64,000 bases of DNA from Iamia sp038233075 (GTDB lineage: Bacteria > Actinomycetota > Acidimicrobiia > Acidimicrobiales > Iamiaceae). The stretch is taken from the NCBI GenBank assembly GCA_038233075.1, contig JBBSMQ010000009.1:72548-136547 (forward strand), read 5' to 3'. The notes beneath the pieces are model-generated. The model searched no databases and was not told where the DNA came from. It saw only the letters and a list, made by a program, of their open reading frames with translations. Shown one piece after another: positions 42,709 to 51,808 of the stretch; the first letter of the stretch is position 1, and the number at the start of each line of letters is the position of its first letter. The translations under genes were made by a program, and so were the position numbers.

Positions 42709-44472
42709 ATGCTCGACACCGTCATCCGGGGAGCGTCGATCGTCGACGGGACCGGGGATCCGGCCGCCACAGGCGACGTCGGGGTGCGCGCCGGGCGCAT
42801 CGTGGAGGTGGGAGGGCGGATCGAGGAGCCGGCCCGTGACGAGATCGACGCCGACGGCTGCCTGGTCACCCCCGGGTGGGTCGACGTCCACACCCACTAC
42901 GACGGCCAGGCCACCTGGGACGACGCCCTCGAACCGTCGGCCACCAACGGTGTGACCACCCTCGTGATGGGCAACTGTGGCGTCGGGTTCGCCCCCGCCC
43001 GGGCCGGCGACGTCGATTCCCTCATCGATCTCATGGAGGGCGTCGAGGACATCCCCGGTGCCGCCCTCCACGTCGGGATGCCGTGGGGCGAGTGGGAGAC
43101 GTTCCCGGAGTACCTCGACCTCCTCGCAGCGCGCTCCTACTCCCTCGACATCGGGGCCCAGCTGGCCCACGGGGCGCTGCGGTTCTACGTGATGGGGGAG
43201 CGGGGCGCGGCCAACGAGGACGCCACCGCCGAGGACCTGGCCGAGATGACGGCGCTCGTGGGCCAGGCCCTCGAGGCCGGGGCCCTCGGCCTCACCACCT
43301 CTCGCACCATCGGGCACCGGTCCAGCTCCGGGCGGCCGGTACCGGGCACCTTCGCCGCCCCCGACGAGCTGCTGGCCCTGGCCGAGGGCATGGGTGCGGC
43401 GGGACGCGGCGTGTTCGAGGCGATCGTGGCCGGCACCATCGGCAGCCTCGAGGGCCTCGGCGGCGAGCGGGCCACGCCCATCGAGGAGGTCCCGCTGCTC
43501 ACCGCCGTGTCGCACACCAGTGGGCGACCGGTCACCTTCACCGTGGTCCAGCTGATCGAGGACCCCGACCACTGGCGGCGGGTGCTCGATGCCACCGCCG
43601 AGGCCAACGCCGCCGGCGCCCAGCTCCACCCCCAGGTGATCCCCCGGTCGGTCACGATCATGACCAACCTCGACACCTACCACCTGTTCCGAGGGCGTCC
43701 GACCTACGAGAAGGTGGCCTCGCTGCCCCTGGCCGAGCGGGTGGCCGAGATGCGTCGGCCCGAGGTGCGCTCCGCCATCCTCGCCGAGCGTCCCGAGGCG
43801 GCCATCCCCGACATCTCCGAGAACCTCACCGCCCTGTTCGCTGTGGCCCTGCCGGTGACCTTCCCCCTCACCGAGCCGATCGACTACGAGCCCACGCTCG
43901 ACTCCTCGGTGGCAGCTTGCGCCGCGACCCAGGGGATCGACCCCGAGGAGCTGATGTACGACCTGCTCCTGGAGGACGAGGGACGCGCCTTCTACGCCGT
44001 GCTGGGATCGAACTTCGTGAGCGGCTCGCTGGACGTGTGTCGGGAGATGCTGGCTGACCCCCACACCGTCACCGGTCTCTCCGACGCCGGGGCCCACGTC
44101 AACCTCATCTCGGACTGCTCGGCCAGCACCTTTCACCTCACCCACTGGGCTCGCGACCGCACCCGGGGGGAGCGGCTCCCGCTGGAGCACCTGGTGGCCA
44201 AGCTGTCGAGCGGGAACGCCCGCCTCTACGGGCTGGGCGACCGGGGCGTGATCGCACCGGGCAAGAGAGCCGACCTCAACGTCATCGACCTCGACCGGTT
44301 GGAGATCTCCGCCCCGTTCCTGCGCCACGACCTCCCCACCGGCGCCAGTCGCATCCTCCAGCCCGCCCGGGGCTACGAGGCGACGATGGTCGCGGGCACC
44401 GTGACCCGGCGCCACGACGTCGACACCGGCGCCCGCCCCGGACGTCTCGTCCGAGGCCCCCGCTCGGGCTGA
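42709..44472 (+). CDS. N-acyl-D-amino-acid deacylase family amidohydrolase
   Basis: A TIM-barrel metal hydrolase of 587 residues. IIRGASIVDGTG-like start (VIRGASIVDGTGDPA), the metal motif DVHTHYDGQATWD (H-x-H), TTLVMGNCGVGFAPA, GLTTSRTIGHRSSSG, LSDAGAHVNLISDC with the C-terminal Asp, and the closing GVIAPGKRADLNVIDLDRL are all typical of D-aminoacylase/dihydroorotase-like family members. AGGAG lies 6 bases upstream of ATG 42709. The actual substrate among N-acyl-D-amino acids or related amides is not clear. Confidence 0.93.
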   Translation: MLDTVIRGASIVDGTGDPAATGDVGVRAGRIVEVGGRIEEPARDEIDADGCLVTPGWVDVHTHYDGQATWDDALEPSATNGVTTLVMGNCGVGFAPARAGDVDSLIDLMEGVEDIPGAALHVGMPWGEWETFPEYLDLLAARSYSLDIGAQLAHGALRFYVMGERGAANEDATAEDLAEMTALVGQALEAGALGLTTSRTIGHRSSSGRPVPGTFAAPDELLALAEGMGAAGRGVFEAIVAGTIGSLEGLGGERATPIEEVPLLTAVSHTSGRPVTFTVVQLIEDPDHWRRVLDATAEANAAGAQLHPQVIPRSVTIMTNLDTYHLFRGRPTYEKVASLPLAERVAEMRRPEVRSAILAERPEAAIPDISENLTALFAVALPVTFPLTEPIDYEPTLDSSVAACAATQGIDPEELMYDLLLEDEGRAFYAVLGSNFVSGSLDVCREMLADPHTVTGLSDAGAHVNLISDCSASTFHLTHWARDRTRGERLPLEHLVAKLSSGNARLYGLGDRGVIAPGKRADLNVIDLDRLEISAPFLRHDLPTGASRILQPARGYEATMVAGTVTRRHDVDTGARPGRLVRGPRSG

Positions 44473-44480
44473 CCCGGTCC

Positions 44481-44732
44481 GTGGCCGGACTCGACGACCC
44501 CGCCGCGGCCGACCTCGCTCTCCGGGCGCTGGCCCTGGTGGCCGGTACCGTCCGCAGCGACCCTGACGCCATCGACCTCCACGTCGATGCCTTCGACTCG
44601 ATCGAGGAAGCGGGAGGAGCCTTCGCCTACCTGGTTGGCTACCTGCTGGTTGCCCTCGCTTGCGCTCGAGCCGAGGATCCGGCGGCGACCGTCGACTGGG
44701 TCCGGAGCACCATCGAGCACCGTCGGACCTGA
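44481..44732 (+). CDS. Small helical protein of unknown function (83 aa)
   Basis: GTG at 44481 follows the amidohydrolase stop by 8 bases, giving an 83-residue acidic, helical protein (LALRALALVAGTVRSDPDAIDLHVDAF ... YLVGYLLVALACARAEDP). The spacing suggests cotranscription with the amidohydrolase. Nothing in it is recognised. Codon use is like its neighbours. Confidence 0.5.
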   Translation: MAGLDDPAAADLALRALALVAGTVRSDPDAIDLHVDAFDSIEEAGGAFAYLVGYLLVALACARAEDPAATVDWVRSTIEHRRT

Positions 44733-44824
44733 CCGCGGTGGTGGCCGCGCCCCACGGATCCCACACTCGGCGAGACGCCTCCACGAGGAGCGCGACTCGC
44801 GGCGATCGGTCCTAGCGTCGGATC

Positions 44825-45763
44825 ATGGCCGCGCTGCCGCCGTTTCGCTTCGGGTACCAGCTGCCCCTCACCGACGATCCCGACGCGTTGCGCGACCGGG
44901 CCCGGCGGGCCGAGGCCGCGGGGTTCGACGTGGTCCACACCGCCGACCACGTGCACCCCGAGATGTGGCCGCCGCTGCTCGGTCTGGGGGCGGTGGCCGA
45001 GGCCACCGAACGGGTTCGGCTGTGCCCGCTGGTGGTCAACAACGACTTCCACCACGCGGTCCACCTGGCCGCCCAGACCGCGGCTCTCGATCGGCTGAGC
45101 GGAGGCCGGGCCGAGCTCGGCCTCGGCGCCGGGCACTCCTTCACCGAGTACGCCGCCATCGGCCAGGTCTTCGACCCACCCCGGGTCCGCAAGGAGCGCA
45201 TGGCCGAGGCCGTCGAGGTCATCCGACGCCTTCTCGACGGCGAGGAGGTGACCCACGCCGGCGACCACTACCACCTGGCCTCGGCGCAGACCATGGCCCC
45301 GTTCCAGGAGCACGTTCCGATCCTGATCGGCGTGAACGGCGGCCGAGAGGCCCTGGCCCGGGCCGCTCGCCAGGCCGACACCCTGGGCCTCACCATGACC
45401 GGTCGCACCCTGGCCGACGGTCAGCACAACGAGGTGCGGTGGGAGGCCGAGCGCCTGGATCGGACCATCGCCCACATCCGAGACCAGGCCGCCGGGCGGG
45501 ACCGGCCCCTGGAGCTCCACGCCCTGGTGCAGGTGGTGCAGATCACCGACGACCGTGATGCCGCTCTCGCCGCCGTCGTCGACCAGATCGCCGGCCTCTC
45601 GATCGAGGACGCGCGGACCACCCCGTTCCTGGCCATCGGCACGGTGGCGGAGGTGGCCGACCACCTGCGTCGAGCGCGGGAGCGGTGGGGGTTCTCCTAC
45701 TTCACGGTCCGGTCCATCGGAGCCTTCGCCCCCGTCATCGCCGAGCTCAGGAGCGACCCGTGA
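44825..45763 (+). CDS. LLM-class F420-type oxidoreductase (TIGR03621-like)
   Basis: A 312-residue luciferase-like protein: FRFGYQLPLTDDPDALRDRARRAEAAGFDVVHTADHV, LVVNNDFHHAVHLAAQTAALDRLSGGRAELGLGAGH, HVPILIGVNGGREALARAARQADTLGL. The DRLSGGRxELGLGAG core is the strongest family marker. The ATG is at 44825. Its last base pair region GTGA (45760-45763) overlaps the start of the following dioxygenase-like gene. The substrate is unknown; F420 use is inferred. Confidence 0.92.
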   Translation: MAALPPFRFGYQLPLTDDPDALRDRARRAEAAGFDVVHTADHVHPEMWPPLLGLGAVAEATERVRLCPLVVNNDFHHAVHLAAQTAALDRLSGGRAELGLGAGHSFTEYAAIGQVFDPPRVRKERMAEAVEVIRRLLDGEEVTHAGDHYHLASAQTMAPFQEHVPILIGVNGGREALARAARQADTLGLTMTGRTLADGQHNEVRWEAERLDRTIAHIRDQAAGRDRPLELHALVQVVQITDDRDAALAAVVDQIAGLSIEDARTTPFLAIGTVAEVADHLRRARERWGFSYFTVRSIGAFAPVIAELRSDP

Positions 45764-46622
45764 GCGTCGAGCTGATGCCCGCGGCCTTCATCGGCCACGG
45801 CAACCCCATGAACGCGTGGAGTCCAACCACCACACCGACGCATGGGCTGCCCTCGGCGCGTCGTTGCCCCGGCCCCGGGCCATCGTCGTGGTGTCGGCCC
45901 ACTGGTTCACCAACCACACCGCGGTCACGGCCATGGGCCGCCCCCGCACCATCCACGACTTCTACGGCTTCCCTGATGCTCTCTTCGCCGTGAGCTACCC
46001 GGCCGCCGGAGCGCCCGACGTGGCCGAGGAGGTGGCCGAGGTGGCCAAGCCCACCTGGATCGGGCTCGACCACGACTCCTGGGGCCTCGACCACGGGGCC
46101 TGGACGGTGCTGGTGCACCTGTTCCCCGACGCCGATGTGCCCGTGGTCCAGCTGGCCATCGACGCGGGCAAGTCCTACGAGGACCACCTGGCCCTCGGTG
46201 CTGCGCTGGCCCCCCTGCGGGAGCGGGGCATCCTGGTGCTGGGCAGTGGCAACGTGGTCCACAACCTGCGACGCGTCGATCCGAACCGTCCCGACTCCGG
46301 CTTCGGCTGGGCCCGCGACTTCGACGATGCGGTCTGGGCGGTGATGACCGGGCGGCCGGCCGAGGCTCCCGGGCTGGCCGGTCACCGCGACCACGACGAG
46401 GCCGTGCCCACCCCTGACCACTTCGTGCCCCTCCTCTACCTGGCCGGCCTGGCGGCGGCTGCGGGCGAGGTCGCCGACGTGCTCGTCGATGGCTGTGTCC
46501 TGGGTTCGCTGTCGATGACCAGCTACACCCTTGGGGCCGACCCGGTGGCCAGGGCGGGGGGTGGGACACAGCCGCCGCTGCCCGACCCAGGACGCATCCC
46601 GCCCGAGGACACCAACACCTGA
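45760..46622 (+). pseudogene. LigB/YgiD-type extradiol dioxygenase, one-base frameshift
   Basis: GTG at 45760 (overlapping the LLM stop) reads SVELMPAAFIGHGNPMNA, the standard start of 4,5-DOPA-type dioxygenases with a metal His. After 45815 a different frame continues ESNHHTDAWAALGASLPRPRAIVVVSAHWFTNHTAVT ... LVLGSGNVVHNLR ... SMTSYTLG to 46622. One missing base near 45811-45818 (GCG-TGG instead of GCG-CTG-G) explains it. All metal-ligand motifs (GHGNP, SAHWF, NVVHN) are otherwise intact, so a sequencing error or a very recent mutation is likely. Confidence 0.8.
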
Positions 46623-46635
46623 GGTCGACGTCCGA

Positions 46636-47145
46636 TCAGCCGTCCAGCGCGACGCGCCCGCCGCATGGAGGGGATCACGGATGAGGCGATGCAGCGGCAG
46701 GCCGAGGCCGTAGGTGGCAGCAATCGGTCGCGGCGTGACGCGGACGAAGCACGAGTCGGGCAGGTCGTGCTCGCCGTGGCCGGTCAACGATTGGAGGGCA
46801 CCGTGGTCGAGGAGGGCCACGATGTCAGGGTGCTCGGGCTCGAGCAGCTCGGCGGTGCCCTGGAGCTGGATCGACGATGGTGGTCCGACGGGAAGTCGAC
46901 GGACGGGGATGCAGGCCGACGCGTGGCTCGGCCGCGATGTTGCGAGCCTTGCGACTGCCGCGACGGGTGTTGATCACGAGGGCCGAGCCGACGACCTCGT
47001 ACAGAACGCCGGCCACGTGGGGCTGGCCGTGAGGTGAGGTGGTGGCCAGGGTCGCGAAGCGACGACGGGCGAGGGCCCGGTGCAGCTCGGCCGGTGACGG
47101 GTCGGTGGTGCGGGCGGTGATGGGATGGATCTCGGCATGGGTCAT
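46636..47145 (-). pseudogene. PPOX-class F420-dependent flavin-fold protein, two frameshifts
   Basis: ATG 47145 opens MTHAEIHPITARTTDPSP, then AELHRALARRRFATLATTSPHGQPHVAGVLYEV, ending at EPRVG near 46920. A second frame gives IPVRRLPVGPPSSIQLQGTAELLEPEHPDIVALLDH, CFVRVTPRPIAATYGLGLPLHRLIRDPLHAAG. The expected end (V-A-L-D-G-stop at 46636) is in a third frame, so a second shift near 46655 is needed. The restored product would be about 165 residues, a split-barrel F420 or FMN enzyme. Real decay and indel error are both open. Confidence 0.65.
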
Positions 47146-47502
47146 GGGGAGAAGTAGACCTCATCTGGCCGGCACCTCGACGGGCCCCGAGCCCGGCGGG
47201 ATGGCGGCTGCCGCTGGCCGCCGACCTCATGTGCGAGCCCGACGCCAGCCTCGCATCGGTCGCCCCAGGCCGTCGGCTACAGCAGTCGCTTCGCTCTGAG
47301 CACGGCCTGAGCACGGCCTCCAGTCGGGTTCGAGGCCTGAGCCCCACGCAGCATCGCGAGCTCGCCGCCGTCCGCTGACGTCACCGAACCGTCGCCCATC
47401 CGCGTCATCGTCCACCCTCACTGCGGCCTGATGACACGACACCGGGTTGGTGTCGAGGCCGGCCGGCAGCGGGGCCGGTAGCGTCCCGCCCACCGTGATC
47501 CG
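47146..47502. other. Non-coding interval upstream of tRNA-Leu
   Basis: No supported gene in 357 bp. It contains two adjacent copies of CTGAGCACGGC (47293-47303, 47304-47314). No hairpin-repeat unit of either family and no clear promoter motif was recognised. Confidence 0.5.
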
Positions 47503-47588
47503 GCCCGGGTGGCGGAACCGGTAGACGCAGAGGGCTTAAACCCCTCGGCTCCCCAGGGAGCGTGTGGGTTCGACTCCCACCCCGGGCA
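47503..47588 (+). tRNA. tRNA-Leu (anticodon TAA)
   Basis: Acceptor stem GCCCGGG (47503-47509) pairs with CCCGGGC (47581-47587), discriminator A at 47588. The anticodon stem GAGGG/CCCTC holds loop CTTAAAC with anticodon TAA. The variable arm CGGCTCCCCAGGGAGCG is long, as expected for class II tRNA-Leu, and the T arm is GTGGG-TTCGACT-CCCAC. CCA is not encoded (CCG follows). Confidence 0.97.
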
Positions 47589-47605
47589 CCGTCTCACCAG
47601 GGATT

Positions 47606-47755
47606 GTGTGTCGAACCGCTGAGTCGGCTCCCGCGTCCGCGACCGTGGTGCTGGTGCTGATCCTCGTGTGGTTCCTGGCAGTGATCGCCGGCACGAGCGC
47701 GGCGGCCACTGATGTGTCGGCCCCTGGCAGCGCCACCCTCGCGATCTTCTCCTGA
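47606..47755 (+). CDS. Possible 49-residue membrane peptide
   Basis: GTG at 47606 starts a 49-residue frame with one hydrophobic segment, ATVVLVLILVWFLAVIAGTSAA, shortly after tRNA-Leu. The rest is Ala/Ser-rich. A weak AGGGA stands just upstream. It may be chance, but the uninterrupted hydrophobic helix with a near-neutral Ser/Ala end makes it worth listing. Confidence 0.3.
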   Translation: MCRTAESAPASATVVLVLILVWFLAVIAGTSAAATDVSAPGSATLAIFS

Positions 47756-47934
47756 ACGTCGTCGCTGCCACCGGCGCCGCTCCCTTCAGCCGGTCACGGA
47801 ACAGCGCCAGATGGCAGATGCGGTGAGCAATCCCCTCGCGTCGGGCTCACGGGCGCAGGGGCGACGCGAAGGGCCACGCCTGGGCCCCAACCGCGCTTGC
47901 GCCCCGTTCCCCCACGAGGCCAGGATCCCCGGTC

Positions 47935-48828
47935 ATGGACATCGCCATCTTCGGCTCGGCCCCCACCGTCGACGGACTGCGCTCCGATGTCCGCGCTGCG
48001 GCCGAGGCCGGGTTCGCCTCGTATTGGACCCCACAGATCTTCGACCTGGACGCGCTGACTGCCCTGGCGGTGATCAGCCAAGACGTGCCCGGCATCCGGC
48101 TCGGGACCGCAGTCGTGCCGACGTACCCCCGTCATCCCATGATGCTGGCCCAGCAGGCGCTCACCGTGAGCCAGGTCAGCGGGGGCCGGCTCGACCTCGG
48201 TCTGGGACTCTCCCACCAGCCGGTGGTGGAGGGGATGTGGGGCCTCTCCTTCGAGCGTCCCGTGCGGCACATGAGCGACTACCTCGAGGTGCTCGGGCCG
48301 CTCCTGCACGGTGAGGCCGTGTCCCATGAGGGGGAGCTCGTCACCGGGCGGGGCGAGCTGGGCCTGCGGGCCGACGCGCCGCCGGTGTACGTCGCCGCCC
48401 TGGGGGCACAGATGCTCAAGGTGGCCGGCCGGCTGGCCGACGGCACCGTCACCTGGATGACAGGGCCCGTCACCATCGGTGAGCTCACCGCACCCACCAT
48501 CCGGGAGGCGGCCGAGACCGCCGGTCGGGCCGAGCCGGCGGTCATCAGCGCCGTGCCGATCTGTCTCACCGACGACGTGGACGCGGCCCGGGCCCGGGCT
48601 GCGAGCGAGTTCGAGGTCTACGGCCACCTGCCGTCGTACCGGGCGATGCTCGACCGCGAGGGTCTGGACGGTCCGGAGGACCTCGCTCTCATCGGTGACC
48701 GAGCCACCATCGAGGCCGGTCTGCAGCGTTTCGTCGATGCCGGGGCCACCGCCGTGGTGGCCGCCCCGTTCGGCACGTCGGCTGAGCACTCTGCCACCCG
48801 CGATGGGCTGGCCGAGCTGCTGGGCTGA
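47935..48828 (+). CDS. LLM-class F420-type oxidoreductase (TIGR03564-like)
   Basis: A 297-residue luciferase-like protein: MDIAIFGSAPTVDGLRSDVRAAAEAGFASYWTPQIF, GIRLGTAVVPTYPRHPMMLAQQALTVSQVSGGRLDLGLGLSH, PPVYVAALGAQMLKVAGRLADG, and TWMTGP. Closely matches the TIGR03564 family of F420-dependent oxidoreductases. The start is ATG 47935; the 5' sequence has no strong ribosome binding site. It is the third of five LLM proteins in this window counting from the left by strand and stands alone. Confidence 0.92.
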   Translation: MDIAIFGSAPTVDGLRSDVRAAAEAGFASYWTPQIFDLDALTALAVISQDVPGIRLGTAVVPTYPRHPMMLAQQALTVSQVSGGRLDLGLGLSHQPVVEGMWGLSFERPVRHMSDYLEVLGPLLHGEAVSHEGELVTGRGELGLRADAPPVYVAALGAQMLKVAGRLADGTVTWMTGPVTIGELTAPTIREAAETAGRAEPAVISAVPICLTDDVDAARARAASEFEVYGHLPSYRAMLDREGLDGPEDLALIGDRATIEAGLQRFVDAGATAVVAAPFGTSAEHSATRDGLAELLG

Positions 48829-48919
48829 CCGTCTCCCTGGGCGCTCGCAGCCTGGGAGATCGGTCGTGCTCCCTGCCTACGACGCAGCGGGAGACCCCGG
48901 GCCGTAGGGTCCTCCGGCC

Positions 48920-49684
48920 ATGGGACGTCTCGACCAGCTCGACCTGTCGGCCACGCTCGGGAAGAAGGAGTACCGGGCGCGACTGGAGAAGGCGCAGGAA
49001 CGGCTGGTGTGCCTGCGCTTGCACCTCGGGGGCCAGCTGGGCGGTGAGCTCGGGCCCGGGCTGCTGCTGATCTTCGAGGGCAAGGACGCCTCGGGCAAGG
49101 GCGGTGCCATCAAGCGGGTGGTCGAGAAGCTCGATCCCCGCCACTACCGCGTCGACTCCTTCAGCGCCCCGACACCCGACGAGCAACGGCACAACTTCCT
49201 GTGGCGGTTCGCAGGGCGGGTGCCGGGCCAGGGCGGCATGGTGGCGTTCGACCGCAGCTGGTACGGCCGGGTGTTGGTCGAACGGGTCGAGGGCTTTGCC
49301 TCCGAGCGGCAGTGGCAGCGGGCCTTCGACGAGATCGTCCAGTTCGAGGAGATGCTGGCCCGAGAGGAGCTGATCATCGTGAAGCTCTGGCTGCACATCT
49401 CCGATGATGAGCAGGCCGAGCGTTTCGTCCGCCGGGCCGACGACCCGCTCAAGCGCTGGAAGCTGACCGACGAGGACTGGCGGAACCGCGAGAGGAGCGG
49501 CCGCTACGAGGAGGCGGCCGAGGAGATGTTCTCGCGCACCGACCACGGTCTCGCCCCCTGGGTCCTCGTGGCCGCCGAGCAGAAGCGCTACGCACGCATC
49601 GCCGTCGTCGAAGAGCTGATCGCCCGCATCGAGTCGGGCATGCGGACCTGGGGCATGGACGTCCCCGAACCGATCTCGATCTGA
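48920..49684 (+). CDS. Polyphosphate kinase 2 family phosphotransferase
   Basis: Transfers phosphate between polyphosphate and nucleotides. The 254-residue P-loop protein has Walker A FEGKDASGKGGAIKR (about residue 53), the lid-associated LDPRHYRVDSFSAPTPDEQRHNFLWRF, and Walker B GMVAFDRSWYGRVLVERVEGF. It continues with IIVKLWLHISDDEQAERFVRRADDPLKRWKLTDEDW, typical of PPK2. Class I, II or III specificity is not assigned here. ATG at 48920. Together with ppx (35203) it suggests active polyphosphate turnover. Confidence 0.94.
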   Translation: MGRLDQLDLSATLGKKEYRARLEKAQERLVCLRLHLGGQLGGELGPGLLLIFEGKDASGKGGAIKRVVEKLDPRHYRVDSFSAPTPDEQRHNFLWRFAGRVPGQGGMVAFDRSWYGRVLVERVEGFASERQWQRAFDEIVQFEEMLAREELIIVKLWLHISDDEQAERFVRRADDPLKRWKLTDEDWRNRERSGRYEEAAEEMFSRTDHGLAPWVLVAAEQKRYARIAVVEELIARIESGMRTWGMDVPEPISI

Positions 49685-49693
49685 CGGGAGGGA

Positions 49694-50491
49694 TCAGGTC
49701 GCCGAGCGGCCCTTCTTCCAGTAGCCACGGACGGTGGCAGCAGAGCGGTCGAGACCGCGCTCGCCGAAGAGGTGCTTGCGGATGCGCTGCACCGAAGCGG
49801 CCTCGCCTGCGACCCACACGCCGTCGGGCACGTCGTCAAGGTCGCGCACCGCGTCGACGAGGGGGTCGCCGGGCTCGGCATGGGCCGGTCGGTCATGCCA
49901 GGTGGTGCGGGCCGACGGGTGCTCCGGCAGATCCAGCCGGCCCAAGGGGTCCGCGACCTCCAGGTGGATGTCCACCGGCATCTGCGACGGCAGCACCTCC
50001 AGCAGCTGGCCGATGGCCGGGAGGGCCGTCTCGTCACCGACCAGGAGGTACGCCGACGCATCGACATCGATCTCGTAGCCTCGGCCCGGTCCGGAGATGG
50101 CCACCTCCGCACCGAGCTCGGCGGCCGCCGCCCACTCCGAGGCGGCCCCGCCGCCGTGGAGGACGATGTCGAGGGTCAGCTCGAGCGCCTCGGTGTCGAG
50201 GTGGCGGGGGGTGAAGGTGCGGATCGGCGCTCGGCGACCGTCGGGGAGGTCGAACTGGTTGCCCGTCCACGTGGGCATCACCAGCGCATCCTCGCCGGCG
50301 GGAGGGAGGAGCATCCGCACGCTGGCGGCCGGCTCGTCGGTCTCCAGGCCGGCGAGCTCGGCGCCCCCGAGCACGATCCGTCGCATCCGGCGGCTCTGGT
50401 CGATGGTCCGGCGCACCGCCACGCGACGGAAGGCGGGCGGTTCGCGGCGGGTGGGGATCGGGCGGGTGGCATCATCGTCCGAGGCGGTCAC
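49694..50491 (-). CDS. Siderophore-interacting protein (FAD-binding ferric reductase-like)
   Basis: A 265-residue cytoplasmic flavoprotein that may release iron from ferric siderophores using NADPH. It has the FAD-binding barrel with DLPDGRRAPIRTFTPRHLD (R-x-Y/F-T-x-R) and HGGGAASEWAAAAELGAEVAISGPG, then the SIP domain YLLVGDETALPAIGQLLEVLP and VWVAGEAASVQRIRKHLF plus RGYWKKGRS at the end. GTG at 50491 is preferred because the upstream 22 codons to ATG 50557 look intergenic. The divergent transporter starts at 50612. Confidence 0.92.
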   Translation of the reverse strand: MTASDDDATRPIPTRREPPAFRRVAVRRTIDQSRRMRRIVLGGAELAGLETDEPAASVRMLLPPAGEDALVMPTWTGNQFDLPDGRRAPIRTFTPRHLDTEALELTLDIVLHGGGAASEWAAAAELGAEVAISGPGRGYEIDVDASAYLLVGDETALPAIGQLLEVLPSQMPVDIHLEVADPLGRLDLPEHPSARTTWHDRPAHAEPGDPLVDAVRDLDDVPDGVWVAGEAASVQRIRKHLFGERGLDRSAATVRGYWKKGRSAT

Positions 50492-50611
50492 GGCACCACT
50501 CTGGCATCCGGGGTGACCGGCGCCGACGGGGGTAGTGAGGGCGCGGACGCTCTCCATGGACGATCCTCGCGGTCATCCGGCGTCCCCCCCGACGACCCCG
50601 CAAGGAGCCCC

Positions 50612-51625
50612 ATGATCCGCCTCATCATCACCGGAGCCCTCTCGGGCGTGGCCCTCGGGTACGTGTTCCAGCGCGCCGACCTCTGCTTCCACTCGGCCTG
50701 GCGGGGCCTGCTCGAAGGTCGGTTCCACCTGGTGAAGATCTGGATCCTCGGGGTGGCGCTGGCCTCGGTCGGGCTCTCGGTGATCTACGCCACCGATCAG
50801 TGGCCGCAGCTCAGCGAGGGCCTGGCCTTCCGCCCCCAGGGCAACGTGCTCGGCGGCCTGACCATCGGCGTGGGCATGGTCATCGCCGCCTCGTGCACCT
50901 CGGGTCTCTTCTACAAGCTGGGTTCGGGGATGCTGGGCGCGGCGGTGGGGCTGGCCGGCTGGTTCGTCGGTGACGTGGCCGGCAGCGATCTGCTGGTGGG
51001 GCGCGACGGTGGCCTGGACGTGCGGGGCTCGGTCGCCGACGTGGGCGGGGGTCCGACCATCCCCGAGGTGATCGGCATCGACCGCGCCATCGTCTCGGTG
51101 GCGTTCCTCGTGGTGGTGGGCGTCGTGTTGGCCCGGTCGCGGCGCGACACCGCGTCCGGAGCCCAGTGGTCGTGGCTGGTCGGAGGGCTCGCCCTCGGCG
51201 CAGGGACGACGGCCGCGTGGGCGCTGGCCGGGATCGGCAAGGCACCGTTCGGGCCCAGCACCGTCGGGGCGCCGGCCAGCCTGGTCAACGGCGGTGCCGT
51301 CAACACCTGGCTGGTCGCGTTCCTCGCCGCACTGGTGGTCGGCGCGGTCGCGGCGGCAGCGGCCTCGAAGACCCTGTGGGTCCGCGGCGAGTCGGCAGCG
51401 CGCGTCGCCGGCCTGGCCGCGGGCGGACTGCTGCTGGGCCTCGGCGGTCAGGTGGGCGGCGGGTGCAACCTGGGCCACGGCCTGTCCGGTGTCGCACAGC
51501 TCAACGTCGGCTCGTGGGTGACCGTCGGCGCCATCGTCGCGGGCATTGCCGGTGCTCGGGCCGTGCAGCGCCGGCTGGTCGTCCAACCGAAGGAGGAGTG
51601 GCGCCTGCAGACCTCGCCACCATGA
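50612..51625 (+). CDS. YeeE/YedE-type sulfur-compound transporter
   Basis: A multi-pass membrane protein of 337 residues of the YeeE/YedE (DUF395/thiosulfate uptake) family. The conserved cysteine motifs are present: RADLCFHSAWRG, AASCTSGLFYKLG and GGGCNLGHGLSG. These cysteines are thought to relay thiosulfate by transient hydrogen bonding. AAGGAG stands 4 bases upstream of ATG 50612. No TusA-like gene is adjacent. Confidence 0.92.
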   Translation: MIRLIITGALSGVALGYVFQRADLCFHSAWRGLLEGRFHLVKIWILGVALASVGLSVIYATDQWPQLSEGLAFRPQGNVLGGLTIGVGMVIAASCTSGLFYKLGSGMLGAAVGLAGWFVGDVAGSDLLVGRDGGLDVRGSVADVGGGPTIPEVIGIDRAIVSVAFLVVVGVVLARSRRDTASGAQWSWLVGGLALGAGTTAAWALAGIGKAPFGPSTVGAPASLVNGGAVNTWLVAFLAALVVGAVAAAAASKTLWVRGESAARVAGLAAGGLLLGLGGQVGGGCNLGHGLSGVAQLNVGSWVTVGAIVAGIAGARAVQRRLVVQPKEEWRLQTSPP

Positions 51626-51808
51626 CACCGCGGCTCCGGTCGCCCGCGCATGGTCGATCGCCTCGCGTGGGGGTCACGGCGCCGAGCCCGGTGTGGGTGG
51701 CGACGGACTGACGGCTTCCTGACACGACGGGTGCGATGCGGCCCATGTCACCGGTGCACTGGCCACGAGCGGGGGGAGAACCGGGCCTGGGTCCCTAGCA
51801 TCGGGCGG

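Noticed and set aside
47536..47736. Minus-strand frame ending GVEPTRSLGSRGV
   Set aside because: Antisense translation of tRNA-Leu, a known spurious annotation.
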